Part shown: positions 1 through 7,973 of the stretch, piece after piece | How positions within the stretch are numbered: position 1 is the first letter of the stretch | Layout of the letters: every line of letters begins with the position of its first letter | Position numbers and translations under genes: made by a program | Source: a bacterium | GTDB lineage: Bacteria > UBA6262 | Direction: 5' to 3' | Length of the DNA: 12,714 nucleotides | Assembly (NCBI GenBank): GCA_028716025.1 | Contig: JAQUQP010000048.1 | Location: forward strand, 1 to 12,714 | The notes under the pieces: model-generated | The model's database searches: none | What the model saw: the letters and a program-made list of their open reading frames with translations, nothing else | Told to the model about the DNA's origin: nothing

Positions 1-553
1 TCAGTAATCCCTCACCGGGGATAAAAGGGGTTTTCAGGGTGGTGAGCACAGGTACCGGCTCCCGGCCCAATCTTATATAGACCGGCCCTTTTATTTCAGC
101 GGCAGCAATTGTAGCTTTTTTAGCCTCTAAAAAATCGCAAGGGACAAACACAGTTAAATTCGGCAAGACCCTGGTTAAAGCAAATTCTTCCAAAGCCTGA
201 TGACTGGCGCCATCAGGTCCGGTCAATATCCCGCCATGTGAACCACCGATCTTGACATTAAGATTGCTATAACAAATAGTAGTGCGCAACTGTTCCCAAG
301 CCCGGCCGCTGGCAAAAATAGAATAGGTGCTGGCAAATGGGATCTTGCCGGTAAGACTTAGCCCCGCGGCTAACCCGAGTAAATTTTGTTCCGCTACTCC
401 GACGTTAAAAAATCTTTCTGGAAATTTATTTTTGAAAAGCTCAGTGGATGTGGAACGGCTTAGATCAGCGTCGAGCACAATAATATTTTTATTGGTTGCG
501 CCCATTTCGATCAAAGCTTCTGAATAACCATACCTAGTTGCTTTCTTCTCCAT
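1..553 (-). CDS. tkt: Transketolase, C-terminal (pyrimidine-binding) subunit, partial
   Basis: This is the second half of a split transketolase, cut by the left edge of the window; 184 codons are visible with no stop. Transketolase moves two-carbon ketol units between sugar phosphates in the pentose phosphate pathway using thiamine diphosphate. The protein begins MEKKATRYGYSEAL and has the pyrimidine-binding domain hallmarks: VLDADLSRST near residues 26-35, VGVAEQNLLGLAAG at 51-64 (Glu55 matches the catalytic Glu that activates the cofactor), SIFASGRAWEQLR, and GPDGASHQALEE. The distal transketolase C domain lies outside the window. The ATG at 553 has a strong AAGGAG five bases upstream. It starts 26 bp after the stop of the N-terminal subunit, with which it must form the active enzyme. 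A 1-deoxyxylulose-5-phosphate synthase is less likely, because that enzyme is normally a single longer chain. Confidence 0.93.
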   Translation of the reverse strand, partial: MEKKATRYGYSEALIEMGATNKNIIVLDADLSRSTSTELFKNKFPERFFNVGVAEQNLLGLAAGLSLTGKIPFASTYSIFASGRAWEQLRTTICYSNLNVKIGGSHGGILTGPDGASHQALEEFALTRVLPNLTVFVPCDFLEAKKATIAAAEIKGPVYIRLGREPVPVLTTLKTPFIPGEGLL

Positions 554-558
554 TTGTA

Positions 559-564
559 CTCCTT
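559..564 (-). promoter_or_regulatory. Shine-Dalgarno of transketolase C-terminal subunit
   Basis: The minus strand reads AAGGAG, five bases before the ATG at 553. It fixes the start of the second transketolase subunit and shows that this half is translated on its own rather than by a frameshift from the first half. Confidence 0.8.
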
Positions 565-579
565 ATTAGAATACCTGCT

Positions 580-1389
580 CTATTCCAGTTCCTTGAGCGC
601 TTTGGCGGTCAATTCCTTATTGGGCACTTTGCCATGCCACTCTTCCTGGTCTTCCATAAAACTCACGCCCCTGCCTTTTACGGTACGCGCGATGATCGCT
701 GTTGGTTTCTCTTTGGTCTTAGCCGCTGCGGCATAAGCCTCCAGTATCTGATTAAAATCGTGCCCGTCTATTTCTATAGTATGCCAGCCAAAAGCTCTAA
801 ATTTATCCGCGATAGGATAAACATTCATGACCTGTCTTATCCGACCATCGATCTGCAAGTCATTATTATCCACGATACAACAAAGGTTATCCAACCGGTA
901 ATGTCCAGCGCTCATCGCGGCTTCCCAGATCTGTCCTTCTTGCAGTTCCCCATCACCAACCAGGCAATATACCCGGATATCTTTTTGGTCAAGCTTACCG
1001 CCAAGAGCCATGCCTGCTGCTACAGATAATCCCATACCTAATGACCCGGTGGATACTTCGACCCCGGCTACGTCCCGGCAACTAGGGTGTCCCTGCAAAC
1101 AACTGCCGAGTTTGCGCAAGGTTAATAGTTGTTCAGAAGGGAAATATCCTAATTCAGCCAAACAAGCGTATAAAACCGGCGCGCAGTGCCCTTTAGACAG
1201 GACAAAACGGTCACGACCCGACCAATGCGGATCTGCCGGTTTTTGACGGAGGATACTAAAAAATAAAGCGGTCATCAAGTCGGTGGCTGAAAGTGAACCA
1301 CCAGGATGACCGCTGCCAGCTGCTCCTAGCATTTTTATTATATCTTGTCTGATTTTTTTAGCTTGATCCTTTAACCGTGCGATATCCAA
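580..1389 (-). CDS. tkt: Transketolase, N-terminal (diphosphate-binding) subunit
   Basis: This is the thiamine-diphosphate-binding half of a two-subunit transketolase, 269 residues from the chosen start. Visible motifs are GSGHPGGSLSATD at 25-37 (His28 region), DRFVLSKGH at 60-68, and the cofactor diphosphate/Mg motif GDGELQEGQIWEA beginning at 145 and ending with the DNN at 174-176. The length fits stand-alone N-terminal subunits. The reading frame is open back to a TTG at 1410. I prefer the TTG at 1389 because a GGGGGG tract lies four bases upstream of it, and because MDIARLKDQAKKIRQDI resembles the usual N-terminus of this subunit. The extra seven residues from 1410 (MFHLGGI) would be encoded partly by that Shine-Dalgarno-like tract. 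The gene follows the receiver gene after a 54-bp spacer holding a direct repeat, and pairs with the C-terminal subunit directly downstream. Confidence 0.93.
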   Translation of the reverse strand: MDIARLKDQAKKIRQDIIKMLGAAGSGHPGGSLSATDLMTALFFSILRQKPADPHWSGRDRFVLSKGHCAPVLYACLAELGYFPSEQLLTLRKLGSCLQGHPSCRDVAGVEVSTGSLGMGLSVAAGMALGGKLDQKDIRVYCLVGDGELQEGQIWEAAMSAGHYRLDNLCCIVDNNDLQIDGRIRQVMNVYPIADKFRAFGWHTIEIDGHDFNQILEAYAAAAKTKEKPTAIIARTVKGRGVSFMEDQEEWHGKVPNKELTAKALKELE

Positions 1390-1393
1390 AATA

Positions 1394-1399
1394 CCCCCC
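1394..1399 (-). promoter_or_regulatory. G-tract ribosome binding site deciding the transketolase start
   Basis: The minus strand has six consecutive G, four bases before the TTG at 1389. The position suits ribosome binding and favours 1389 over the further upstream TTG at 1410. It is an atypical Shine-Dalgarno, since it lacks the central A of GGAGG. Confidence 0.55.
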
Positions 1400-1408
1400 A
1401 GATGAAAC

Positions 1409-1439
1409 AAATTCTAAATCCGAAATACGAAATTCTAAA
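1409..1439. repeat. Short direct repeat AAATTCTAAA x2
   Basis: The plus strand has AAATTCTAAA at 1409-1418 and again at 1430-1439, a period of 21 bp, separated by TCCGAAATACG, which itself holds a CGAAAT/CGAAA echo. It fills most of the 54-bp spacer between the receiver gene and transketolase. No inverted symmetry typical of a terminator is seen. It looks like an intergenic mini-repeat; its function is unknown. Confidence 0.7.
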
Positions 1440-1443
1440 CAAT

Positions 1444-1809
1444 TTAGCCCAGGATTTTTTTAACGCGGTCCATCAACTCTTGAGGATGAAAAGGCTTAAC
1501 GATATAATCCATTGCTCCTAATTCCAGACTTTTGGCAACATCACCTTCTTGCCCCAGCGCGCTTAACATAATTATCGGGATCTGCTTGGTCACTTCGTTT
1601 TCTTTTAATCTTCTGGTGGCTTCATTACCATCGATCACCGGCATCATTATATCCATCAATATCAGATCAGGTTTTTCCTGGACTGCCAGTTTTACTCCTT
1701 CTTCTCCTTCATTGGCACTGACCACCGCAAAAGAATTTTTTTCCAGTAAGTACCGGACCATTTTTACCACGCCCGGCTCATCATCTACGATCAAAACCTT
1801 TTTGCTCAT
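1444..1809 (-). CDS. Stand-alone CheY-like response regulator receiver protein
   Basis: This 121-residue protein is a receiver domain with no output domain. It accepts phosphate from a histidine kinase, almost certainly the one encoded 20 bp upstream. All signature residues are visible: the acidic pair Asp9/Asp10 in VLIVDDEP, the phosphoacceptor Asp53 in LILMDIMMP, Ser83 in IIMLSALG as the switch residue, and Lys105 in YIVKPFHP. It covers the full length of a receiver fold and nothing more, so it must signal by protein-protein contact, or pass the phosphate on, rather than bind DNA. The ATG at 1809 follows a G-rich AGGGGTGAGG segment. A role in pilus or motility control is possible given pilT upstream in the cluster, but nothing here proves it. 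Confidence 0.95.
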   Translation of the reverse strand: MSKKVLIVDDEPGVVKMVRYLLEKNSFAVVSANEGEEGVKLAVQEKPDLILMDIMMPVIDGNEATRRLKENEVTKQIPIIMLSALGQEGDVAKSLELGAMDYIVKPFHPQELMDRVKKILG

Positions 1810-1829
1810 GACCTCACCCCTACTCTATT

Positions 1830-3830
1830 TTAGTATTTTGGCAAAGTAAATGTGAATTTTGCCCCGTTCCTGTTCCTTTTGTCCCAACTAAAAACCTCTT
1901 TGTCGATCACCGGGCTTTCCACCCAGATCTTGCCTCCGTGCATTTCAACCAGCAGCTTAGAAATTGCCAGGCCTAAGCCCGTACCGATCACATGCTCAGC
2001 TTTAGCTTTAGCTGATCGGTAAAAACGATCGAACATATGCGGCAGATCCTTGGCTTCTATTCCATCACCGTTATCGATTACCTGCACTTCTATGAATTTC
2101 CCGGTATCTTTAAAATTAATGACCACTTCTCCTTGGACCGGGACGTACTTAATAGTGTTAGTCATTAAATTAATAATAATTTGGGTCAGCTGGTTTTCAT
2201 CCGCCGGGATAAGAGGTAGAGGTTCTGCTGGAGGCAACACTTTTATGTTCAGCTTTTTCTCGGTTATGGCCAATCGCAGGTTATGCAAAACCCCATGTAC
2301 TGTTTTTTCCAGATCTAATGGTTCCTTTTTCAATTCTACTTTGCCGGCTTCTATTTTGGACAGGTTTAACAGGTTATTTATCAAATCGATCAATCGCCTG
2401 GTATTCTGGCTGATGATCTCCATGAAATCTTTTTGCGTGGCATTCAGCGTGCCGGGATCTCCTTGCACCAGCAGGTCGGTAAAGCCCAGAATACTGGTCA
2501 ATGGCGAGCGTAATTCATGGCTGACAATGGCAATGAAGTCGCTTTTAGCCTGGCTTAGCTCCACTAATTTTTCATTAGCCTGTTTTAAACGTTCATTAGC
2601 CCTGGCCAGGTTGCCGGTAGCAATATTGATCTTTTCTTCCAGTTCTTTACTGAATTGCTGCGTTTGCTCATAGAGCTGCGCGTTCTGCAGAACTACTGCC
2701 AACTGGCGGGCAAAGGCCATCAGTAGTTCAACCCTTTCCGGAGGGAAAGCCTCGGGATTACGGGAGTTAATGTTCAAAACTCCTAATTTTCGGTCACCGA
2801 TCAGCAGCGGGATATTAACCATAACCGCGATTTCTTCTTGGGTGAAAAGAGCGGGCAAATGTCCAGGCGACTGGTTGAAATCACGAATAACTAAAGGTTC
2901 ATTATACAACAACGCTTTTTGGGCCATATCCTCCAGTAAGGCAATGCCGTTAGCATTGACAAAAGAAGTGGATAAACCTCTGGCTCCGCGCATTTTAAAG
3001 AGCCCGCTATCACCAACCAGGAAAATACTACAGGAAGATCCTTGCAGTTTTTCCACGCTCATTTCCAAGACCAGGTCTATGATCAGAGTAATGTCCAAGG
3101 CTGCGGTAACGGCTCGTGACATTTCAAATAACAAAGTCAACTGTTGCTGGTTTTCCTCAACCTGGGTGACCATCTGGTTGAATTGCCCTGCTAAATAACC
3201 TAGTTCGTCATTACCTAATTTTTCCACCCTCGCAGACAAATCGCCTTTTTGGACCCGGCGCATGGCTTTGAGCAGTTTCCCGATACGATTAAATATCATC
3301 TGCTCGGAAACAACAAACATCACCAGACCCAGCAAGATGATCCCTAGGACAACTACCAGGAAAAGAACCTGTTTGACGTTTGTCGTCAGCTCATCAGCCA
3401 CCCGGCTCAGGGAATACCAAATCTTGATCGTGCCGGTTCGTTCGCTCTTATAATAGATCGGGATCTGAACTTCCAGGGCACCGTTAAAATTTTCGGCTTT
3501 TTTTTCGCTATGGATAATAGGTTTATTTTTAGTATCAGAAATCAATATATAAAGAACGTCTTTGTCGCTGCTGATCTCCCCCACATACCGTTTAAGAATG
3601 GCGACATCTGACTCTTTAATTCCCTGCCGGCTGACTTTAGCCAGGAAACTAGCGTAATTCTTGCTTTTCTTGCTAATGTCATCAGTGACTACCTGCTTTA
3701 CCTGGTTAACCATAATAAAACCGATCAACAGCATCAGCGGTATCAGGACCACCATCAAGGCGGCGACAAACTTAAAGCCCAGGGTAAATTTGATCTTTGG
3801 TCTAAAATTAACATTTTTTTCTTTAGGCAT
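1830..3830 (-). CDS. Membrane sensor histidine kinase (HAMP-GAF-HisKA-HATPase)
   Basis: This two-component sensor kinase has 666 residues from the ATG at 3830; the numbers below count from the GTG at 3836, two codons earlier. A first membrane segment lies at about 21-43. A small extracytoplasmic domain follows at about 44-155 and may be a PAS/Cache-like sensor fold. A second membrane segment spans about 156-176. Then come HAMP at about 177-229, GAF at about 232-390, a short coiled coil at about 391-430, HisKA with phosphoacceptor His440 in FIAIVSHELRSPL, and a HATPase domain with N box (NLMTNTIKY), G1 box DNGDGI at 588-593, F box (MFDRFYR) and G2 box GTGLGLA. It is therefore a complete, active-looking kinase. 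It overlaps the end of lipM by 8 bp and sits 20 bp before a receiver-only protein, its likely partner. The signal sensed is unknown. Confidence 0.95.
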   Translation of the reverse strand: MPKEKNVNFRPKIKFTLGFKFVAALMVVLIPLMLLIGFIMVNQVKQVVTDDISKKSKNYASFLAKVSRQGIKESDVAILKRYVGEISSDKDVLYILISDTKNKPIIHSEKKAENFNGALEVQIPIYYKSERTGTIKIWYSLSRVADELTTNVKQVLFLVVVLGIILLGLVMFVVSEQMIFNRIGKLLKAMRRVQKGDLSARVEKLGNDELGYLAGQFNQMVTQVEENQQQLTLLFEMSRAVTAALDITLIIDLVLEMSVEKLQGSSCSIFLVGDSGLFKMRGARGLSTSFVNANGIALLEDMAQKALLYNEPLVIRDFNQSPGHLPALFTQEEIAVMVNIPLLIGDRKLGVLNINSRNPEAFPPERVELLMAFARQLAVVLQNAQLYEQTQQFSKELEEKINIATGNLARANERLKQANEKLVELSQAKSDFIAIVSHELRSPLTSILGFTDLLVQGDPGTLNATQKDFMEIISQNTRRLIDLINNLLNLSKIEAGKVELKKEPLDLEKTVHGVLHNLRLAITEKKLNIKVLPPAEPLPLIPADENQLTQIIINLMTNTIKYVPVQGEVVINFKDTGKFIEVQVIDNGDGIEAKDLPHMFDRFYRSAKAKAEHVIGTGLGLAISKLLVEMHGGKIWVESPVIDKEVFSWDKRNRNGAKFTFTLPKY

Positions 3831-4620
3831 GATCACCTTGGTAATAACCCTGATAATTCCAGGAGGCTTGGGTATATTTATCCGACGCCAATTGCCGCGC
3901 CTGTATCAATTCTGCCTCAGTTAAACTGCCGGGAACAAAGCTGATGTGTAATTCAGCGGCAAAACTTTTCTGGAACGCCTCACTAATACTGGCAAAACTT
4001 ATTTTTTGTTGTAAAACCTCTTCCAAACCGGCAGCTTGCTGCCAAAAAGCCGGATCGCCAGGGGTCCGTAAAATTAAGGATCCCTGCTGGAGGATTAAAT
4101 CACGATACCGGCGCTGTGCGCTGCCGCATATTTTTTTACCAGCGACCAAAAGATCATACTTAGTGGGATTATTAAAACAGAAAAAATGATTATCTTTACC
4201 GTTGAAAACATTTTCCTCGAGGCTAACCGTCACGCCCAGGGCTGACAATGCTTTCTGGATACAGGTAGCGATGATCCGGAAATATTCTACGGCCTGTTGT
4301 TGAACTCTTAAATCCCGGCGGTTAAAAACCACGCTAAAGGTTAGTTCCTGGTCATGTAAGACAAATCCACCGCCAGTAGGACGGCGGATAAGATCAATAT
4401 GCTTTTGAGCGCAAAAATTCGCCAGAATTGCGTCTATGTGTTGAAAATATCCTAAACTAATGGTGCGTTTCTGCCAGGAATACAAACGCAACGTGGACAT
4501 TCCTGTCCCGGTCTGGCATTGGCATAGAATAGCCTCATCCACTGCCATATTCCAAGCGCCATCCTGGGGATCATCTACCAGCAGCCGCCATATTCTTTTA
4601 TTCGTGCTATTCGCTATCAT
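3823..4620 (-). CDS. lipM: Octanoyl-[GcvH] transferase, LipM-type (BPL/LplA/LipB superfamily)
   Basis: This 265-residue protein of the biotin/lipoate protein ligase fold should move octanoyl from acyl carrier protein onto the lipoyl lysine of GcvH, as a first step of lipoate assembly completed by LipA. The motifs follow the LipM family in order: WRLLVDDPQDGAWNMAVDEA at 11-30, LRLYSW and ISLGYFQ at 45-60, the binding loop RRPTGGGFVLHDQELTFSV at 79-97, and KYDLLVAGKKICGSAQ at 154-169 with a lysine (about Lys162) at the active site. Cys148 in FFCFNNPTKYDL matches the position of the catalytic Cys of LipM, which favours acyl transfer over ATP-dependent ligation. An LplA-type ligase remains the alternative. 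The gene is downstream of gcvH, its expected substrate, with X2 between gcvPB and it. The ATG at 4620 lacks a clear Shine-Dalgarno, and a short repeat spans the start codon. Confidence 0.88.
   Translation of the reverse strand: MIANSTNKRIWRLLVDDPQDGAWNMAVDEAILCQCQTGTGMSTLRLYSWQKRTISLGYFQHIDAILANFCAQKHIDLIRRPTGGGFVLHDQELTFSVVFNRRDLRVQQQAVEYFRIIATCIQKALSALGVTVSLEENVFNGKDNHFFCFNNPTKYDLLVAGKKICGSAQRRYRDLILQQGSLILRTPGDPAFWQQAAGLEEVLQQKISFASISEAFQKSFAAELHISFVPGSLTEAELIQARQLASDKYTQASWNYQGYYQGDHA
3831..3839 (-). promoter_or_regulatory. Shine-Dalgarno of the histidine kinase, inside lipM
   Basis: The minus strand reads AAGGTGATC directly before the ATG at 3830. AGGTGATC is fully complementary to the conserved 3' end of bacterial 16S rRNA. 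That favours the ATG at 3830 over the GTG at 3836, which would lie inside the pairing region. The site overlaps the last codons of lipM, which implies translational coupling. Confidence 0.65.
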
Positions 4621-4632
4621 TCGTGTAATTCG
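4600..4632. repeat. Iterated ATTCG repeat across the lipM start
   Basis: The plus strand has ATTCG at 4600-4604, 4609-4613, 4619-4623 and 4628-4632, at spacings of 9, 10 and 9 bases. It can be read as two imperfect 19-bp units. On the coding strand it reads CGAAT with related flanks. The repeat fills the 14-bp gap between X2 and lipM and also encodes about the first seven residues of LipM, so it has been absorbed into the coding region or the start is further in. Confidence 0.75.
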
Positions 4633-4634
4633 CG

Positions 4635-6524
4635 CTACTTCTTCAGAAACGCGAAATCAAGCACCATATTCAGATATTTGTACTGTTTCGGCACACTTTC
4701 AAAAGAAATATACTGCATGGGAATTTTTTCTTTATCAAACACGCTATGTATCGAACGGACAAATTCCCCTTCGATCAAATTATTGGATGGCGGAGGCCCC
4801 ATCCAAATAACCAGATCAACTCCTTGACTCCGACAGAGGTCAATCATTTCGCTGAAATTCAGGTTGGCACTGGGAGTATAGGTCTGGGCAAAGGTCTTAT
4901 CAAGTTTGAATTTGATCTTATGCTTCTTAATAGTCTCGGCAAAGTTCTTAATCATATTATCTAATTCTTTATCCTTGCCAGCTGGATAGATATAGCCTGT
5001 CCGCAGGTTGCGGGCGTCTTCCCCTTTGGCTGCCATTGCCGGCTGTGGGATTACCGCTTCCTTACGTTTTTCCGGTTCAGGTGGTGATGGCGGTGGCACA
5101 TCCCGAGTTGGTTCCGGCTTGGGTTCGGGCGCTGGCTCAGGCGTTGGTTCCGGAACTGGCTCCGGTGCGGCTGCCAGCGGTTCACTGGCCGGTACTTCCG
5201 GCGCTAACTCTTGTACTGCCGGTGTCTCAGGAACAGCAGGTGCCGGTTCAGATTCACTCACTATCTCCTGCGGCCGGGGCACACTCGTCTCAGGCTCGAA
5301 AATAATTTCCGTCTTTTCCTCAATGACCTGGGTTAGACTTTCTTCAAGCGGGGCTAAGGTATTCATTTCTATCCCAGTAGTTTCTTCCGGCAATAGATCC
5401 TGCAGTAATTCTTCAGCCAAAGATTTATTTATCTGACGATTGGTCAAAGAAGCATAGGCCACTATACGGATTAAAAATCCTTCCAGTTCGCGGATATTCG
5501 ATTTCAGTTGTTCGGCGATGAAATACATGACCTCATCTTCAATCTGCACCTTGGTACTATCTGCCTTCGCTTTCAGGATCGCTACCCTGGTTTCCAAATT
5601 CGGCGATTGGATATCAGTGATCAATCCCCACTCAAAGCGGGAACGTAGCCGTTCTTCCAGTACAGAAATTTTCTTCGGCGGCTTATCGCTGGCAATAACA
5701 ATCTGTTTATGGTCATCATAAAGGGCGTTAAAGGTATGATAAAACTCTTCCTGGGCCGCCTCTGCTTCCGACAGGAATTGCACATCATCGATCAGCAAGA
5801 CATCTATTTTCCGGTACTTATTCCTGAATTCAATGATCTTTCCATAGCGAATAGCATCAATTACTTCAGCCATAAATCGTTCAGCAGTAGTATATAACAC
5901 CTTTGCTGTAGGATCATTTTCCAGTACAAAATGGCCGATCGCTTGCATTAAATGGGTTTTACCCAGGCCCACATCACCGTACATAAATAACGGATTGTAT
6001 ACTTTCCCTGGCATCTCAGCCACAGCCAGAGCGGCGGCTTTGGCAAAATGATTACTTTTACCAACAACAAAAGTGTCAAAAGTATAGCGCGGATTTAAAC
6101 CAATTTCTGAAAAAAGAGCTAATTTTTGGTCCTCTGTTAATACTGGTTTAGTCGCTGTTTCAGCGGTCAGTGGAGCGGCAATAGGAACCTCTCCTGCTAT
6201 TTCCTGGTTTATTTCTTCATCAATTAATTCCTTTTCTTCTACCGGCGGCATATATTTAGAAAAATCAAAATTATCAGGACTCTCCTTAAAATCCTTTACG
6301 ATCTCGTATATTTTCTCTTTGTCTTCTTCTACCAGTTGGTAAATGTAAAATGACCAGTTATAGTCCTTCTCTCTTAAAGAAGTAGGCCGGCCGCAGCTAT
6401 AGTTGAGCTTGGTCAGTATGTTAGACAGCTTGATGCCGTCTTCCCGATCGCCATGTAGTACTATTTTCCAGCGACTCGGATAATCTGCGGTAAAACTTTC
6501 GACAAGATCCCATTTTGTAATCAT
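4635..6524 (-). CDS. X2: DnaA-like AAA+ ATPase with novel N- and C-terminal domains, no DNA-binding domain
   Basis: This 629-residue protein has four parts. Residues 1-82 form a domain shared with X1 (MITKW start, GDRED at 26-30, DYNWSFY at 54-60). Residues about 140-378 are a complete DnaA domain III: Walker [10 protein letters not shown] at 183-191, the initiator-type helical insert [13 protein letters not shown], Walker [10 protein letters not shown] at 242-250, sensor 1 around IVIASDKPP, box [14 protein letters not shown] with the arginine finger region, and sensor 2 NIRELEG at 343-349. Residues about 410-500 are a disordered Pro/Glu/Ala linker with PEP repeats. Residues about 505-629 are an alpha/beta domain also shared with X1. 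The DnaA domain IV helix-turn-helix with its RDHTTV-like signature is absent, and so is a recognisable DnaA domain I. It should bind and hydrolyse ATP and may form DnaA-like filaments, but it should not recognise DnaA boxes. It starts 2 bp after gcvPB with GAGG upstream. It is not the replication initiator; its function is unknown. Confidence 0.9.
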   Translation of the reverse strand: MITKWDLVESFTADYPSRWKIVLHGDREDGIKLSNILTKLNYSCGRPTSLREKDYNWSFYIYQLVEEDKEKIYEIVKDFKESPDNFDFSKYMPPVEEKELIDEEINQEIAGEVPIAAPLTAETATKPVLTEDQKLALFSEIGLNPRYTFDTFVVGKSNHFAKAAALAVAEMPGKVYNPLFMYGDVGLGKTHLMQAIGHFVLENDPTAKVLYTTAERFMAEVIDAIRYGKIIEFRNKYRKIDVLLIDDVQFLSEAEAAQEEFYHTFNALYDDHKQIVIASDKPPKKISVLEERLRSRFEWGLITDIQSPNLETRVAILKAKADSTKVQIEDEVMYFIAEQLKSNIRELEGFLIRIVAYASLTNRQINKSLAEELLQDLLPEETTGIEMNTLAPLEESLTQVIEEKTEIIFEPETSVPRPQEIVSESEPAPAVPETPAVQELAPEVPASEPLAAAPEPVPEPTPEPAPEPKPEPTRDVPPPSPPEPEKRKEAVIPQPAMAAKGEDARNLRTGYIYPAGKDKELDNMIKNFAETIKKHKIKFKLDKTFAQTYTPSANLNFSEMIDLCRSQGVDLVIWMGPPPSNNLIEGEFVRSIHSVFDKEKIPMQYISFESVPKQYKYLNMVLDFAFLKK

Positions 6525-6526
6525 TT

Positions 6527-7972
6527 TTACCTCGCATCCCTTCTTTTTTCATATTTCAAAATAAGCTGGCGGCTGGCCCTGGCTTCATCGATCCGCCCTA
6601 CCGGGCTGGTTTGTGGCGCCTTTTTCAACAATTCCGGAGTTTGTGCCGCTTCCGTAGCAATTTGGATCAAGGCTTTAGCAAAATTGTCCATGGTTTCTTT
6701 AGTTTCGGTTTCGGTCGGCTCGATCATCATGGCTTCATGGACAATGAGCGGGAAATAGATCGTCGGCGGATGAAATCCGTAATCAATGATCCGCTTGGCG
6801 ATATCCAGAGTACTGACGCTCCACTCATGACGCGGGGTCATGACAAATTCGTGCATACAGGAGCGGGGATATGGCACCGGGTAAAACTTTTCCAATAGAT
6901 GCATTAAATAATTGGCATTGAGAATGGCTTGTCGTCCCACCCTCGATATGCCCTCCGCGCCCAGGGCCAGGAAATACGCATACGCCCGGACCGCGATCAG
7001 GAAATTCCCGTAGAAAGAACGGACTTTACCGATAGAATCTTGCGGCAGATAATCCCAGGAAAACACCTTCCCGTCTTTTCTGATCCGGGGAACTGGTAAA
7101 AAAGGTATCAGCTCTTTGATCGTACCTACAGCGCCAGCACCTGGCCCGCCGCCGCCATGCGGCGTGGAAAAAGTTTTATGTAAATTAAAATGCATGACAT
7201 CAAAACCCAGCTCAGCAGGCTTTACCAATCCCAGCAAAGCGTTAAAATTAGCACCGTCGCCATAGAGCAGCGCTCCATGATCATGCACTAAACGGCTCAC
7301 TTCAAGAATATTTTTTTCAAATAGACCTAACGTATTCGGGTTGGTCAGCATCAGGGCGGCAACATCATGGCCCAGGTTCTGGCGCAGGTCTGCCAGGTCT
7401 ATATTACCTTGGGCGTCACTCTTCACTTGCCTGACCTGATATCCGGCCAAAGACGCGGTAGCAGGATTAGTACCATGCGCTGTATCAGGAACAAGTATCA
7501 CTGTCCGCTTTTGCCCGGCAGGCTGCTTTTGGTGATACGCTTTGATCAGCAGGATGCCGGTAATTTCACCATGCGCGCCCGCCGCTGGCTGCAAAGTCAT
7601 GCCTGCGAATCCGCTTACTTCCTTTAAAAAACCTTCCAGCTCATAGATCAGTTCCAAAGCGCCCTGGACACATTCTTCAGGAGTATAAGGATGGATCCCC
7701 GCCAATCCCTCAAAATCTGCCACTGCTTCGTTCACTTTAGGATTATATTTCATGGTGCATGAACCTAAAGGATAAAAACCGTCATCTACGCTAAAATTCA
7801 ATTTTGAGAGCGCGGTAAAATGCCTGATCACATCCTGCTCGCAAGCGCGCGGTAAAACCACCTCGCCCTGTCCTAAAAATTCCGCGGGAATATATTTCCC
7901 GGCTACGGCCGGGTCAACGGCTGGAACATAATCTGCCGGTTGTGAATGATATTCGAAGATCACTTTCTCCAA
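6527..7972 (-). CDS. gcvPB: Glycine dehydrogenase (decarboxylating) subunit 2
   Basis: This 481-residue protein is the pyridoxal-phosphate-bearing half of the split glycine cleavage P protein. With subunit 1 it decarboxylates glycine and passes the aminomethyl group to lipoyl-GcvH. The cofactor lysine is Lys266 in [18 protein letters not shown], the invariant GcvP motif. Other family hallmarks are [14 protein letters not shown] at 67-79, [10 protein letters not shown] at 127-136, and [12 protein letters not shown] at 162-173. The length is normal for this subunit. The start is a TTG at 7972, 1 bp after the gcvPA stop, with AGAGG upstream inside gcvPA. There is no better start nearby, and the N-terminus [14 protein letters not shown] fits the family. 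The tight junctions with gcvPA and X2 point to coupled translation. Confidence 0.96.
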   Translation of the reverse strand: MEKVIFEYHSQPADYVPAVDPAVAGKYIPAEFLGQGEVVLPRACEQDVIRHFTALSKLNFSVDDGFYPLGSCTMKYNPKVNEAVADFEGLAGIHPYTPEECVQGALELIYELEGFLKEVSGFAGMTLQPAAGAHGEITGILLIKAYHQKQPAGQKRTVILVPDTAHGTNPATASLAGYQVRQVKSDAQGNIDLADLRQNLGHDVAALMLTNPNTLGLFEKNILEVSRLVHDHGALLYGDGANFNALLGLVKPAELGFDVMHFNLHKTFSTPHGGGGPGAGAVGTIKELIPFLPVPRIRKDGKVFSWDYLPQDSIGKVRSFYGNFLIAVRAYAYFLALGAEGISRVGRQAILNANYLMHLLEKFYPVPYPRSCMHEFVMTPRHEWSVSTLDIAKRIIDYGFHPPTIYFPLIVHEAMMIEPTETETKETMDNFAKALIQIATEAAQTPELLKKAPQTSPVGRIDEARASRQLILKYEKRRDAR

Positions 7973-7973
7973 A

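Noticed and set aside
538..1029. Plus-strand ORF over the transketolase N-subunit
   Set aside because: It is antisense to a well-supported gene, has no recognisable motifs and lacks a good ribosome site.
1..1389. Transketolase broken into two by a frameshift (pseudogene)
   Set aside because: Each half starts with its own ribosome site, there is a clean stop and a 26-bp gap, and two-subunit transketolases are a known natural form.
2050..2673. Plus-strand ORF of 207 codons over the histidine kinase
   Set aside because: It is antisense to the conserved kinase core, with no family resemblance.
5008..5436. Plus-strand Gly/Ser-rich ORF
   Set aside because: It is the antisense shadow of the Pro/Glu/Ala linker of X2; the low-complexity composition mirrors the PEP repeats.
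4635..6524. Annotating the DnaA-like gene as the chromosomal replication initiator dnaA, with an origin nearby
   Set aside because: The DNA-binding domain IV and its signature are missing, no cluster of DnaA boxes (TTATCCACA-like) is seen, and dnaN or other origin genes are absent.
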